Shown piece by piece: positions 1 to 8,183 of a stretch of 64,000 nucleotides of DNA; the first letter of the stretch is position 1, and the number at the start of each line of letters is the position of its first letter. Source of the DNA: Oscillospiraceae bacterium. Its GTDB lineage: Bacteria > Bacillota > Clostridia > Oscillospirales > Oscillospiraceae. The notes beneath the pieces are model-generated. The model saw only the letters and a list, made by a program, of their open reading frames with translations. It was not told the DNA's origin and searched no databases. The position numbers were made by a program, and so were the translations under genes. The DNA is taken from the NCBI GenBank assembly GCA_017542425.1, contig JAFXXH010000007.1:1-64000 (forward strand), given 5' to 3'.

Positions 1-1
1 G

Positions 2-1417
2 GCCATCGACCTGGTGGACGAGGCCTGCGCCATGATCCGCACGGAGATCGACTCCATGCCCACGGAGCTGGACGTGATCCGGCGGCACATTATCCAGCAC
101 GAGATCGAGGAAGCCGCCCTGAAAAAGGAGGACGACCCCCTTTCCCGGGAGCACCTGGGGGAGATCCAGCGGGAGCTGGGGGATCTGCGGGAGGAATTCA
201 ACGCGAAGAAGGCCCAGTGGGACAACGAGAAGGCCGCCATCGGCAAGGTGCAGAAGCTCCGGGAGGAGCTGGACGCGGCCAACACGCAGTTGGAGCAGGC
301 CCAGCGGAGCTATGACCTGAACCGGGCCGCCGAGCTGCAATACGGCAAAATCCCGGAGCTGCGCCGGGCGCTGGAGGAAGAGGAGCGCGTGGCCAACGAG
401 GGCCGCGCCCGCTCCCTGCTGCGCAACAAGGTGACGGAGGAGGAGATCGCCCGGATCATCCAGCGCTGGACCGGCATCCCTGTGGCCCGGCTGATGGAGG
501 GCGAGCGGGAGAAGCTGCTGCATCTGGAGGACATCCTGCACCGGCGCGTCATCGGCCAGGACGAGGCCGTGCGCCTGGTCAGCGAGGCGATTTTGCGCTC
601 CCGGGCCGGCATTGCGGACCCGGACAAACCCATCGGCTCCTTCCTCTTCCTGGGCCCCACCGGCGTGGGCAAGACGGAGCTGGCCAAGACCCTGGCGGAA
701 GCGCTGTTCGACAGCGAGCGCAACCTGGTGCGCATCGACATGAGCGAGTACATGGAGAAGTTCTCCGTCTCCCGGCTCATCGGCGCGCCTCCCGGCTATG
801 TGGGCTACGAGGAGGGCGGCCAGCTCACCGAGGCCGTGCGCCGCAAGCCCTACAGCGTGGTGCTGTTTGACGAGGTAGAGAAGGCCCACCCGGACGTGTT
901 CAACGTGCTGCTCCAGGTGCTGGACGACGGGCGCATCACCGATAGCCAGGGGCGCACCGTGGACTTCAAGAACACCATCCTGATCCTGACCAGCAACCTG
1001 GGCAGCCAGTTCCTGCTGGACGGCATCGACGAGACGGGCGAGATCCGGCCCGAAGCCCGGGCCCAGGTGGACGCGCTGCTCCGTCGCTCCTTCCGCCCGG
1101 AGTTCCTGAACCGCCTGGACGAGATCGTGTTCTACAAGCCCCTGACGCGGGAGAACATCACCCACATCATCGACCTGCTGCTCTCGGACCTGAACCGCCG
1201 CCTGGCGGACAAGCAGCTCCATGTGGCGCTGACCGACGCGGCCCGGCAGTTCATCATCGACCAGGCCTACGACCCGGTCTACGGTGCGCGCCCCCTGCGC
1301 CGCTTCGTGCAGCACGGCGTGGAGACCCTGATCGGCCGGAAGATCATCGAAGGCCAGGTCCAGCCCGGCAGCACCCTCACCGTAGACTGCGCCGACGGCG
1401 CCCTCCAGGTAAAATGA
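2..1417 (+). CDS. clpB: ClpB disaggregase, C-terminal part (5' end outside window)
   Basis: This is the C-terminal half of the Hsp100 protein disaggregase ClpB, a cytoplasmic hexamer that extracts polypeptides from aggregates together with DnaK. The visible 471 codons begin inside the end of the first AAA+ domain. A coiled-coil M-domain follows, with the ClpB-type phrase [16 protein letters not shown]. The second AAA+ domain has Walker A GPTGVGKT (about nt 652-675) and Walker [11 protein letters not shown]. The C-terminal D2-small domain carries the GARPLRR sensor-2 motif. No ClpP-binding IGF-type loop is seen, which favours ClpB over ClpC/ClpA. The start lies upstream of the window. A strong hairpin follows the stop. 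Confidence 0.95.
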   Translation, partial: AIDLVDEACAMIRTEIDSMPTELDVIRRHIIQHEIEEAALKKEDDPLSREHLGEIQRELGDLREEFNAKKAQWDNEKAAIGKVQKLREELDAANTQLEQAQRSYDLNRAAELQYGKIPELRRALEEEERVANEGRARSLLRNKVTEEEIARIIQRWTGIPVARLMEGEREKLLHLEDILHRRVIGQDEAVRLVSEAILRSRAGIADPDKPIGSFLFLGPTGVGKTELAKTLAEALFDSERNLVRIDMSEYMEKFSVSRLIGAPPGYVGYEEGGQLTEAVRRKPYSVVLFDEVEKAHPDVFNVLLQVLDDGRITDSQGRTVDFKNTILILTSNLGSQFLLDGIDETGEIRPEARAQVDALLRRSFRPEFLNRLDEIVFYKPLTRENITHIIDLLLSDLNRRLADKQLHVALTDAARQFIIDQAYDPVYGARPLRRFVQHGVETLIGRKIIEGQVQPGSTLTVDCADGALQVK

Positions 1418-1480
1418 GTCAATGGGAACGGTTCTTTTTGACTCACGAAGCGCAAAGGAACCTCCCATCGGCTTCCTGCC

Positions 1481-1514
1481 GGCCCCCGGAACCAGCTTGT
1501 TCCGGGGGCCTTTC
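1481..1514 (+). terminator. Terminator after clpB
   Basis: Perfect 11-bp inverted repeat GGCCCCCGGAA / TTCCGGGGGCC (1481-1491 and 1500-1510) with an 8-nt loop, followed by TTTCCCC. It lies 64 bp past the clpB stop and fits an intrinsic terminator with a short T tract. Confidence 0.7.
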
Positions 1515-1560
1515 CCCGTCCATCGACAAAAAAGCGCGACAGAATGTTCCCCCAAACCCG

Positions 1561-1589
1561 TTGCCTCCCGCGAAAAAGCGTGGTAAACT
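1561..1589 (+). promoter_or_regulatory. Candidate sigma-A promoter for the Spo0A-like gene
   Basis: TTGCCT (1561-1566), a 17-bp spacer, then TAAACT (1584-1589) with an extended TGG immediately before the -10. The predicted start is about 25 nt upstream of the ATG at 1621. A match to the reverse complement of a Spo0A box (ATCGACAAA, 1522-1530, one mismatch) lies about 40 bp upstream. That second site is speculative. Confidence 0.5.
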
Positions 1590-1620
1590 GTGAAAAAAGA
1601 GAGAGGGGGCGCACGCTGGG

Positions 1621-2382
1621 ATGGAACCGATTCGCGTGTTTCTGCTGGACACCTCCCGGGATTATCTCGTTCTGCTGCGGGAAGCCTTGGGCCGTGAGCC
1701 GGATCTGCTGGTGGAGGATGTATCGCGGGACGGACTGACGGCGTATGAAAAACTCAGCGCGCAGCGCCCGGACGTGCTGGTGACGGAGCTGGTGCTGCCG
1801 GGCCTGGACGGGCTGGGTCTGCTGCGGCGGCTGAAAAGCGAGGACATGATGCCGCCTGCCATTGTGCTGTCAGGCTTCTATACCGACCGGATGTCCCAGG
1901 CCCTGAGCCGCCTGGGCGTGGCGGCCTTCCTGCCCAAGCCCTGCAGCGTGACCGAGCTGACCCAGCGCATCCGGGAGGCGGCGGAGGGCAGAGTGCGCCT
2001 CAGCGGGACGGACCTGCTGATCCGCGACGCGCTGCTGGACTTCGGCATTCCCGCCCACCTGAGCGGATACCGCTATCTCCACTCCGCCGTGCGCCGCACG
2101 ATGGAGGACAGGAGCGTGCTGCGGGGCATCACCAAGATCCTCTACCCGGACATCGCACGGGAGTTTTCCACCACCGGCCACTGTGTGGAGCGCTCGATCC
2201 GCTCGGTGGTGTCCCGGGGCTGGGAGACCGGCTCCCCGGAGCGGCGGCGAAACCGCTTCGGCACGCTCTTCGACAGTCTGGACTCCGCCCCCAGCAATGC
2301 CCGTTTCATCGCGACCATGGCGGAATACCTCCAGATCGGCTACGCCCGTACCGAGTTCCGGGACCGCTCCGCCGGGTTCTGA
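1621..2382 (+). CDS. Spo0A-like response regulator with Glu at the phosphorylation site
   Basis: A 253-aa protein with an N-terminal receiver domain (about 1-115) and a C-terminal Spo0A-type DNA-binding domain (about 130-250, with LHSAV, ITKILYPDIA and VERSIRSVV segments). Spo0A is the master sporulation regulator activated by Asp phosphorylation. Here the receiver keeps Asp10 and Lys106 and has Ser84 at the Thr/Ser switch. The second acidic-pocket residue is Thr11 and the acceptor position is Glu56 (VTELVLPGLDG) instead of Asp. It could therefore be a phosphorylation-independent paralogue, or a Glu phosphomimic that is always on. Whether a canonical Spo0A exists elsewhere cannot be seen. It is monocistronic, bounded by terminators on both sides. 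Confidence 0.85.
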   Translation: MEPIRVFLLDTSRDYLVLLREALGREPDLLVEDVSRDGLTAYEKLSAQRPDVLVTELVLPGLDGLGLLRRLKSEDMMPPAIVLSGFYTDRMSQALSRLGVAAFLPKPCSVTELTQRIREAAEGRVRLSGTDLLIRDALLDFGIPAHLSGYRYLHSAVRRTMEDRSVLRGITKILYPDIAREFSTTGHCVERSIRSVVSRGWETGSPERRRNRFGTLFDSLDSAPSNARFIATMAEYLQIGYARTEFRDRSAGF

Positions 2383-2404
2383 GGGGGGAATCCGGCGCAT
2401 AGAA

Positions 2405-2450
2405 AAAAACTGCCATTGCGGGCCAAAACCGGCCCGCAATGGCAGTTTTT
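2405..2450. terminator. Bidirectional terminator
   Basis: Perfect 20-bp inverted repeat (2405-2424 and 2431-2450) with a 6-nt loop, A-rich on one side and T-rich on the other (GGCAGTTTTT). It lies between the convergent Spo0A-like gene and the minus-strand beta-helix gene, so it can end transcripts from both directions. Confidence 0.9.
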
Positions 2451-2466
2451 GAAAAGAGGGCGGAGT

Positions 2467-3138
2467 TCAGTCGTGCTTGCTCCGCACGACCACGTTGCCC
2501 TTGTCCTTCCAGATGCAGCCTTCCGGGACCACGCCCCGGACGCAGCTGATGGGATAGACGCTGGCGTCCCGTCCCAGGATGGTGCCGGGGTTCAGGACGC
2601 TGTTGCAGCCCACTTCCACCCGGTCGCCCAGCATGGCGCCGACCTTCTTCCGGCCGGTCTCGATCTGTTCGTCGGCACTGTGGATGACCACAAGCTGCTT
2701 GTCGCTCTTCACGTTGCTGGTGATGCTCCCGGCTCCCATGTGGCTGCGGTAGCCCAGGATGGAGTCGCCCACATAATTGTAATGGGGCACCTGAACCTTG
2801 TCGAAGAGGATGACGTTTTTCAGCTCCGTGGAGTTGCCCACCACGCAATCGTCGCCCACCAGGGCGCTGCCCCGGATGAAGGCGCACTGGCGCACCTCGG
2901 TCCGGTGGCCGATGATGCAGGGACCGCCGATGTAAGCGCTGGCGAAAACTTTGGCGTCCTTCGCAATCCAGACGTCCTCGGCGGGGTGGTCATACTCCGC
3001 CGGGTCCAGGCCCGCGCCCAGGGAGAGGATCAGGTCCTTGATCCCGGCCAGGGCTTCCCAGGGATAAGTGAAGCCCTTCAGATAGTCGGCGGCCAGGCTG
3101 TGCTCCAAATCGTAAAGTTCCGGGATGGTGTAGATCAT
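2467..3138 (-). CDS. Left-handed beta-helix (hexapeptide) protein, nucleotidyl/acyltransferase-like
   Basis: A 223-aa protein. A short helical N-terminus (about 1-50) is followed by hexapeptide turns such as AKVFASAYIGGPCIIG, ALVGDDCVVG and GAMLGDRVEVG, which build a left-handed beta-helix like the C-terminal half of GlmU. There is no N-terminal pyrophosphorylase domain, so it is an acyltransferase-like half-protein of unknown substrate. Its start overlaps the glmM stop by 4 nt (ATGA). Co-expression with glmM points to amino-sugar nucleotide metabolism, but the exact reaction is not readable from sequence. Confidence 0.75.
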   Translation of the reverse strand: MIYTIPELYDLEHSLAADYLKGFTYPWEALAGIKDLILSLGAGLDPAEYDHPAEDVWIAKDAKVFASAYIGGPCIIGHRTEVRQCAFIRGSALVGDDCVVGNSTELKNVILFDKVQVPHYNYVGDSILGYRSHMGAGSITSNVKSDKQLVVIHSADEQIETGRKKVGAMLGDRVEVGCNSVLNPGTILGRDASVYPISCVRGVVPEGCIWKDKGNVVVRSKHD

Positions 3139-4499
3139 TTTTTCACCTCGATCAGATGTCCGCTGCGCTCCATGGCGGCGATGATGGCGTCCACCATCTC
3201 CTCGCAGACCTCGTCGCTTCCGGCCTCGCTCATGACCCGCAGCACCGGCTCCGTGCCGCTCTTGCGCAGCAGGACCCGGCCGTTGTCGCCCAGGGCGGCG
3301 GTGCAGTCGTCCACGGCCTTCCGGACCTCAGGGTCGTTCATGGTGCCGTCCTTGTCGTCCACTACCACGTTTTTCAGCACCTGGGGATAGCTGGTGACGG
3401 CGGCGGCCAGGACGCTCAGGGGCAGCTGGGTCTCGATCATCACGCCCATGAGCATGATGGCGGTGATGAGCCCGTCGCCGGTGTGGGCGTACTTGCGGAA
3501 GATGATGTGGCCGGACTGCTCGCCGCCGATCAGGTGGTCGTTGGCCTTCATGTTCTCATAGACGTAGCGGTCGCCCACGGCGGTCTTCTCATAGGCGATG
3601 CCCGCCCGGTCCAGGGCCTTATACAGGCCGAAGTTGCTCATGATGGTGGTGACCACGGTGTTGCTGTAGAGCTGACCACGGTCCTTGAAGTGCTTGGCGC
3701 AGATGTACATGATCTTGTCGCCGTCCACCACCTCGCCGCGCTCGTCCACCGCCAGGCAGCGGTCGGCGTCGCCGTCGAAGGCAAAGCCCACGTCCAGCTT
3801 GTTCTCTCTCACATAGGCGCGCAGGCCCTCGATGTGGGTGGAGCCGCAGCCGGTGTTGATGTTCACGCCGTCGGGGGCGTCGTTGATGACGTAGGTCTTC
3901 GCGCCCAGGGCGTCAAACACCGCCCGGCCGATCATCCAGGCGCTGCCGTTGGCGCAGTCCAGACCCACTTTGTGGTTCTCGAAGCTGCGGGTGGCCAGGC
4001 TGGTCAGGTAGCCGATGTAGCGGTTGCGGCCGGAGTAGAAGTCGATGGTCTTGCCCACGGCGTCCCGCACGGCCCAGGGGAGGGTGGCGGGCTCTCCGTC
4101 GATGTAGCGCTCCAGCTCGTCCTGCAGGGCGTCGTCCATCTTTTCGCCGTCGCCGTTCATCAGCTTGATGCCGTTGTCATAGAAGGGGTTGTGGCTGGCG
4201 GAGATCATCACGCCGCAGTCGAAACGCTCGGTGCGGGTGATGAAGCTGACGCAGGGGGTGGTGGTGACGTGCAGGAGATAGGCGTCCGCGCCGGAGGCCG
4301 CGATTCCGGCGGCCAGGGCGTTTTCAAACATATAGGAGGAACGGCGGGTGTCCTTGCCGATGACGATGCGCGCATCGCTGCGGTTCTGACGGGGTCCGTA
4401 GTACCAGCCCAGGAAGCGCCCGATCTGGAAGGCGTGCTCGGCGTTGAGTTCCCGACCCGCCATGCCGCGAAAGCCGTCTGTCCCGAAGTATTTGCCCAT
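3135..4499 (-). CDS. glmM: Phosphoglucosamine mutase GlmM
   Basis: Interconverts glucosamine-6-phosphate and glucosamine-1-phosphate in the cytoplasm, the step between GlcN-6-P formation and UDP-GlcNAc. The 454 residues match the usual family length. The N-terminal FGTDGFRG signature, the catalytic serine loop ISASHNPFYDNGIK (about residue 102), the metal loop DGDADR and the C-terminal phosphate-binding RKSGTEP are all present. The start is supported by AAAGGAG upstream and by a near-consensus promoter. It heads a two-gene operon. In this window it may also feed GlcN-1-P to the PtmE-like enzyme at 32.9 kb (inference). Confidence 0.96.
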   Translation of the reverse strand: MGKYFGTDGFRGMAGRELNAEHAFQIGRFLGWYYGPRQNRSDARIVIGKDTRRSSYMFENALAAGIAASGADAYLLHVTTTPCVSFITRTERFDCGVMISASHNPFYDNGIKLMNGDGEKMDDALQDELERYIDGEPATLPWAVRDAVGKTIDFYSGRNRYIGYLTSLATRSFENHKVGLDCANGSAWMIGRAVFDALGAKTYVINDAPDGVNINTGCGSTHIEGLRAYVRENKLDVGFAFDGDADRCLAVDERGEVVDGDKIMYICAKHFKDRGQLYSNTVVTTIMSNFGLYKALDRAGIAYEKTAVGDRYVYENMKANDHLIGGEQSGHIIFRKYAHTGDGLITAIMLMGVMIETQLPLSVLAAAVTSYPQVLKNVVVDDKDGTMNDPEVRKAVDDCTAALGDNGRVLLRKSGTEPVLRVMSEAGSDEVCEEMVDAIIAAMERSGHLIEVKK

Positions 4500-4538
4500 G
4501 GTGTGCAGCTCCTTTCAATTCAAAAAATACAAGATGAT

Positions 4539-4567
4539 ATTATAGTACCGGGCCGAAAGAAAGTCAA
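4539..4567 (-). promoter_or_regulatory. glmM promoter
   Basis: On the minus strand TTGACT (4567-4562), 17-bp spacer, TATAAT (4544-4539). This is close to the sigma-A consensus. Transcription would start near 4532, about 35 nt before the glmM ATG. Confidence 0.85.
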
Positions 4568-4685
4568 TTGCTTCAAACAAAAAACCTTGCCGTTGCAGGG
4601 AAAGGGCTATGGATGGGATTGGTCAGAAAGCCGTGGAACGCGCTGGAAAACCTGCATCTTTTTATGCACAATGGCGTGCTTTCCC

Positions 4686-4713
4686 AAGGAGATTCTCCTT
4701 GAAAAATCTCCTT
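4686..4713. promoter_or_regulatory. Inverted repeat overlapping the -35 of the glycan locus promoter
   Basis: AAGGAGATT (4686-4694) and AATCTCCTT (4705-4713) form perfect 9-bp arms separated by 10 bp. They enclose the TTGAAA -35 box. The position suits a dimeric repressor or activator site. No regulator is identified. Confidence 0.45.
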
Positions 4714-4727
4714 TCCTGTGATATATT
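4699..4727 (+). promoter_or_regulatory. Main promoter of the surface-glycan locus
   Basis: TTGAAA (4699-4704), 17-bp spacer, TATATT (4722-4727), with an extended TGA directly before the -10. The leader would be about 98 nt, ending in an AGGAGGA ribosome site before the ATG at 4832. Together with the glmM promoter it accounts for the 332-bp divergent intergenic stretch. I see nothing else in it. Confidence 0.8.
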
Positions 4728-4831
4728 GAACTAGACTGTATGGTATCCCTCCCTTTTTCGCAGGGTGGAGCGGAACGCCATACCTCCCCCCGGAGCGATG
4801 ATCCCATCATTACATACACAGGAGGAACATC

Positions 4832-5635
4832 ATGAGTGAGACGAGAACCGAGCAGGCCGAATACGAGATTGACCTGCTCCAGCTGGGAAAGGCGCTGTGG
4901 CATCGGATCGTGCTGATCCTGCTGGCCGGTGCGCTTGCAGCGTCCATCGGCTATCTCTATACCCGGTTTTATGTCACGCCACTGTACCAGTCCACCGCCA
5001 CATTCTATGTCAACAACAAGTCCATCAGCGTGGGCAGCAACTCCCTCAGCCTGTCCACCGGCGACATCAACGTGTCCAAGAGCCTGGTGAACACCTACAT
5101 CGTCATTCTCCGCTCCCGCACCACGATGAATGAGGTGATCGAGAAGACCGGCGTGCCCTACAGCTACAGCAAACTGCGGAGCATGATCTCCGCTTCCAGC
5201 GTGGACAACACAGAGATCTTCCAGATCAAAGTGACGGGACCGGACGCGGCGGAGACGGAACAGATCGCCAACTGCATCGCCCTGGTGCTGCCGGAGACCG
5301 TCGCCTCCATCGTGGACGGCACCAGCGTGCGCATCGTGGACTATGCCGTGGAACCCTCGGCTCCGTCCTCGCCCAGTTACACCCGCAATGTGGTCCTCGC
5401 CTTCCTCATCGGCTTCGCCCTGGCCGCTGCCGTGGTAATCATCCGCTTCCTGACGGACGACACCATCCACACGGAGGACTATCTGACCGAAAATTACAGC
5501 GCCATTCCGCTGCTGGCCGTGGTCCCCGATCTCCAGGGAGGGCATACCAAGGGTTACGGCAGTCATTACGGTTACGGTTATGGTTACGGTTATGGCTACG
5601 GCTCGTCTTACGGAGACAAGAGCCGAAAAACCTGA
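4832..5635 (+). CDS. Capsule chain-length regulator / BY-kinase activator (CpsC/CapA type)
   Basis: Membrane adaptor of the polysaccharide co-polymerase (Wzz) family, which sets chain length and activates the partner tyrosine kinase. It has 267 aa, with a membrane segment at about 26-48 (RIVLILLAGALAASIGYLY), an extracellular central domain and a second membrane segment at about 187-206. The cytoplasmic tail ends in a Gly-Tyr run with eight tyrosines in about 20 residues. Such a tail normally belongs to the kinase, so a tyrosine cluster on the adaptor is unusual. First gene after the locus promoter. Confidence 0.9.
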   Translation: MSETRTEQAEYEIDLLQLGKALWHRIVLILLAGALAASIGYLYTRFYVTPLYQSTATFYVNNKSISVGSNSLSLSTGDINVSKSLVNTYIVILRSRTTMNEVIEKTGVPYSYSKLRSMISASSVDNTEIFQIKVTGPDAAETEQIANCIALVLPETVASIVDGTSVRIVDYAVEPSAPSSPSYTRNVVLAFLIGFALAAAVVIIRFLTDDTIHTEDYLTENYSAIPLLAVVPDLQGGHTKGYGSHYGYGYGYGYGYGSSYGDKSRKT

Positions 5636-5662
5636 CGGAGCTGGCGGGAAAGGATCGATATT

Positions 5663-6469
5663 ATGGCTAAGAAAAAGAATCAGACCGTGAAACAGCCCCT
5701 GACCAACGATGTGGAGGCGTTTTTCGGCAAGAACAAGAGCTTTGCCGCTACGGAGGCATACAAGCTCCTGCGTACCAACATCCAGTTTTCGTTTTCCACG
5801 GAGACCAAATGCCCGGTCATTGGCGTGACCAGCTCCCTGCGCGGCGAGGGCAAGAGCACCACCAGCATCAACCTGGCCGTCGCCCTGGCCGAGACCGGCA
5901 AGCGCGTCCTGCTGATCGACGCAGACATGCGTCTGCCCTCCGTGGCGGAGAAGCTGAATCTGGAGCTTTCCCCCGGCCTGTCCAATCTGCTGGTGGAGCA
6001 GCTGGGCATGAAGCAGAAGTTTTCCAACGTGGAAACGCTGGACATCCTCACTGCGGGCAACCCGCCCCCCAACCCCTCGGAGCTGCTGGGCGGCCAGCGC
6101 ATGGAGTCCTTCCTCAACGAGCAGAAGCAGAACTACGCCTACATCGTCATGGACCTGCCTCCGGTCACCAGCGTCTCCGACGCGCTGACCGTCTCCCGCG
6201 TTCTGGACGGCCTGCTGTTGGTGATCCGGGGCGACTATGCAAGCAAAAAGGCCCTGAACGAGACCCTGCGCCAGATGAAGCTGGCCAACGTCCACATCAT
6301 CGGCTTTGTCTACACCTTCGCCGGCGGCCGAGGCAAGGGTTACTACAGCAAATACGGCAAGTATGGCAAATACGGCAAATACGGCAAAGACTACGGTTAC
6401 GGCTACGGTTACGGAGAAAAAGCCGGAAAAACGAACGCGAACAGCGAGAAAGTCAGCGCATCAAAATGA
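5663..6469 (+). CDS. Bacterial tyrosine kinase of the capsule locus (CpsD/CapB type)
   Basis: Cytoplasmic BY-kinase that autophosphorylates on a C-terminal tyrosine cluster and controls polymer export with the adjacent adaptor. Walker A is GEGKST (61-66), Walker A' LLIDADMR (83-90) and Walker B IVMDLPP (161-167). Residues 227-250 hold ten tyrosines: a YGK triplet repeat followed by a GY repeat. The DNA here is a 9-bp tandem (AAATACGGC-like), prone to slippage in whole codons. The stop overlaps the next start (ATGA). Confidence 0.93.
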   Translation: MAKKKNQTVKQPLTNDVEAFFGKNKSFAATEAYKLLRTNIQFSFSTETKCPVIGVTSSLRGEGKSTTSINLAVALAETGKRVLLIDADMRLPSVAEKLNLELSPGLSNLLVEQLGMKQKFSNVETLDILTAGNPPPNPSELLGGQRMESFLNEQKQNYAYIVMDLPPVTSVSDALTVSRVLDGLLLVIRGDYASKKALNETLRQMKLANVHIIGFVYTFAGGRGKGYYSKYGKYGKYGKYGKDYGYGYGYGEKAGKTNANSEKVSASK

Positions 6470-7182
6470 TCGATTTCCATTCCCATTTCCTGCCCCGAAT
6501 GGACGACGGCAGTTCCAGCGTGGAGGAATCCCTGGAGATGCTCCGCAGCAGTCTGGAGCAGGGCGTAGAGGTCATGGCGGCGACCCCCCATTTCTACGCC
6601 TTCCGGGAGGACCCGGACAGCTTCCTGGAGCGCCGTGCCGCCGCCTTTGCCAAACTCCCCCTGGCCGACGCGCCGCATCCCAAGCTCCTGCTGGGCGCGG
6701 AGGTGTACTATTTCGACGGCATGAGCCACAGCGAAAGCCTTCGCCGTCTGACCCTGGAGGGCACCCGCTACATCCTGATCGAGATGCCCTTCTCCCGCTG
6801 GAGCGAGCACATGGTGGACGAGGTGCTGCGCCTCCGGGACCGGCTGCGGCTGAAACCCTATCTGGCCCACATCGAGCGCTATCTCCACGCACAGCGGGGA
6901 ACAGGATACATAGATCGCTTTCTGCAGGAGGGGATGCTGATCCAGTGCAACGCGGAATTCTTCCTCACCCGCTCCACCGTGCGCAAGGCCCTGAAGATGC
7001 TCCGAAACGGGCAGATCCACATCCTGGGCTCCGACGCCCACAACATGGCTGAGCGCGCCCCGGAACTGGGGAATGCCGTCTCCCTGATCCGCTCCGAGCT
7101 GGGCGACCGGGTCCTGGAGGATCTGGACGCCAACGGACGCGCCATGCTCCAGTCGGTCCTGGCCGGAGGGAATGTACAATGA
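6466..7182 (+). CDS. PHP-family protein-tyrosine phosphatase (CpsB/YwqE type)
   Basis: Mn-dependent phosphatase that dephosphorylates the BY-kinase tyrosine tail. The 238-aa protein begins MIDFHSHFLPRMDDGS, the first metal-binding HxH motif of PHP enzymes. It continues with ATPHFY, GAEVYY, LAHIERY and GSDAHN, which supply the remaining His, Glu and Asp ligands. The start at 6466 is chosen because it overlaps the kinase stop by 4 nt and gives the normal family N-terminus. The open frame reaches further upstream only as an overlap with the kinase gene. Confidence 0.93.
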   Translation: MIDFHSHFLPRMDDGSSSVEESLEMLRSSLEQGVEVMAATPHFYAFREDPDSFLERRAAAFAKLPLADAPHPKLLLGAEVYYFDGMSHSESLRRLTLEGTRYILIEMPFSRWSEHMVDEVLRLRDRLRLKPYLAHIERYLHAQRGTGYIDRFLQEGMLIQCNAEFFLTRSTVRKALKMLRNGQIHILGSDAHNMAERAPELGNAVSLIRSELGDRVLEDLDANGRAMLQSVLAGGNVQ

Positions 7183-8114
7183 AAACGAGTCGGATCTGGA
7201 TCGTCGCGGTGCTGCTTGCGCTGCTGTGCGTCGGCACGGCGCTGGCGCTGTATCTGTCCCAAGGCGAGACCACGCCTTCAGAACCCGGGGAAACGTCCGC
7301 GCCGGCGCAGCGCGAGACCCAGCCTGTGGAGCATACGCCTGAAGCGGTGCCGGGACAGAGCGCCGCGCCCGAAGCGCCCTCTCCGGTGGAACAGACCGGA
7401 GAGAGCACCGAGACGCCTGGAGCGGATTCCCCCGCTCCGACGGAAAGCGCCGCGCCCGGTCCCGATGAGAGCGCCGCGCCCACGCCGACAGAGCGCGCCA
7501 CGCCCGCGCCGTGGGCGTCTCAAACGCCCGCCCCGGGTGTGATCCATACGCCTGTTCCGGGAGAGCGTCATACGCCCGCCCCACAGGACAGCGCCGCGCC
7601 CGTGCCCACCGCGCCCACGCAGCCGGGCACACATACGTCGGCCCCGTCCGACACCGCAGCGCCGACTGCACCTGCGACCCACAGCCCCGCCGCTGGAAAT
7701 CCGACGCAGACCCCGTCGCCCGCCCCTCCCGCGCCCACCGTGCCGGTATCACCCGGCGGGAGCGGGCAGGATGCGGCCCGCATCAACGAGTTGTACGCCT
7801 CCCTGAACGCGCTGCGGAGCGCTGCGATTTCGCAACTGGCCGCGCTGGCGGATCAGGCGGAGGCAGAGTGGCTGTCCATCCGGGACAAGCATCCCTCCAG
7901 AAAGAGGTTTGTCATGAGGTATTATGATCAAGCTACCGAACTAGAGGCCTCCTACGACGCCCAGGTGGACGCGCTGTGCAACGAACTGCAATACCTGTTG
8001 AACAAAACCGGAGGAGATCCTTCCGCGGTGCGCCAGATCCGTGCGGAGTATGAAGCGGAGAAGGAGAGTGCCCGGTCTGCGTATTACCAGCGCTTTCTTT
8101 CGCTGCTGGCTTAA
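7179..8114 (+). CDS. Secreted or membrane-anchored Pro/Thr/Ala-rich protein
   Basis: A 311-aa protein with a hydrophobic N-terminal segment (IWIVAVLLALLCVGTALAL). No proper lipobox is seen, so it is either anchored or cut by signal peptidase I. Residues about 30-200 are low complexity, with repeated TPAP and SAAP blocks of a wall-spanning linker type. The last 110 residues are charged and helical (INELYASLNALRSAA, then ELEASYDAQ) and may form a coiled coil. It is the fourth gene of the locus and overlaps the phosphatase by 4 nt. I do not recognise a family. A wall-side partner of polymer export is a guess from position. Confidence 0.7.
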   Translation: MKTSRIWIVAVLLALLCVGTALALYLSQGETTPSEPGETSAPAQRETQPVEHTPEAVPGQSAAPEAPSPVEQTGESTETPGADSPAPTESAAPGPDESAAPTPTERATPAPWASQTPAPGVIHTPVPGERHTPAPQDSAAPVPTAPTQPGTHTSAPSDTAAPTAPATHSPAAGNPTQTPSPAPPAPTVPVSPGGSGQDAARINELYASLNALRSAAISQLAALADQAEAEWLSIRDKHPSRKRFVMRYYDQATELEASYDAQVDALCNELQYLLNKTGGDPSAVRQIRAEYEAEKESARSAYYQRFLSLLA

Positions 8115-8183
8115 GACAGACACCGATGGAGACCGGCTTTCGGGGCAGGACCGGATGATGTTACTTGAGAGGATGACCCAGTT

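Noticed and set aside
5560-6410. Tandem GGTTAC and AAATACGGC repeats as minisatellite or noncoding repeat
   Set aside because: They are in-frame coding repeats for the Gly-Tyr and Tyr-Gly-Lys tails of the adaptor and kinase.
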